Position numbers and translations under genes: made by a program. This document shows, one piece after another, positions 63,976 through 64,000 of a stretch of 64,000 nucleotides of DNA (position 1 is the first letter of the stretch; every line of letters starts with the position of its first letter). Location: the NCBI RefSeq assembly GCF_022201045.2, contig NC_068559.1, positions 23,815,501 to 23,879,500 of the forward strand. The letters run 5' to 3'. Origin of the DNA: Citrus sinensis (lineage: Eukaryota > Streptophyta > Magnoliopsida > Sapindales > Rutaceae). The notes beneath the pieces were generated by a model. It had not been told where the DNA came from and did no database searches. It worked only from the letters and a program-made list of their open reading frames with translations.

Positions 63976-64000
63976 TCTTACTTTCGTAAATGTTCATAAA

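Larger units (their letters stand above)
58530..64000. other. Intergenic, transposon and duplication remnants, no confident gene
   Basis: The F-box 3' UTR should occupy the first few hundred bases. Further right are two copies of the hAT-like MITE family, a GC-ended hAT MITE, small tandem duplications and two weak coding traces, listed separately. The rest is AT-rich with nothing recognisable. Confidence 0.6.

Overview
This is a gene-sparse, AT-rich stretch of a plant nuclear genome, from a core eudicot. The evidence is spliced genes with GT-AG introns, plant-only families (PHO1, PERK kinases, lysine-rich arabinogalactan proteins, a chloroplast tRNA deaminase with a very long N-terminal extension), and many short non-autonomous transposons. 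A woody rosid such as Citrus would fit, but that is inference. Nine genes are clear, plus one small unknown protein.

Layout. 1-4.1 kb: 3' three quarters of a PHO1-type SPX/EXS phosphate exporter (+). 4.9-7.6 kb: small DNL zinc-finger protein, probably organellar (+). 7.8-8.8 kb: GPI-anchored lysine-rich arabinogalactan protein (-), convergent with the previous gene. 10.0-15.2 kb: chloroplast tRNA-adenosine deaminase TADA (-). 15.2-25.2 kb: intergenic, rich in microsatellites and palindromic elements. 25.2-32.1 kb: P4-type phospholipid flippase of the ALA9-12 group (+). 34.1-34.6 kb: intronless calmodulin-like protein (-). 36.4-36.8 kb: small Cys-rich protein of unknown function (-). 37.9-43.4 kb: PERK proline-rich receptor-like kinase (-). 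46.9-50.4 kb: HD-domain (HDDC2/YfbR-like) nucleotidase (-). 50.5-57.2 kb: transposon cluster. 57.4-58.5 kb: F-box/FBA protein (+). 58.5-64 kb: intergenic with a hAT-like MITE and only weak coding traces.

The genes are independent single-gene transcription units with no operon-like or cluster logic. Two functional echoes exist (two organelle-targeted proteins beside each other; a flippase near a calcium sensor), but nothing in the sequence links them. No undescribed multi-gene system is visible. The richest unexplained material is the repeat landscape: at least three tRNA-derived SINE insertions with clear target-site duplications (two of one family only 1.5 kb apart), a fourth probable SINE with a perfect 18-bp duplication, four MITEs whose borders are fixed by duplications, and a dispersed hAT-like MITE family with several copies. 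Exon borders below were set by reading splice sites and checking that phases join; they are predictions, not transcript data.
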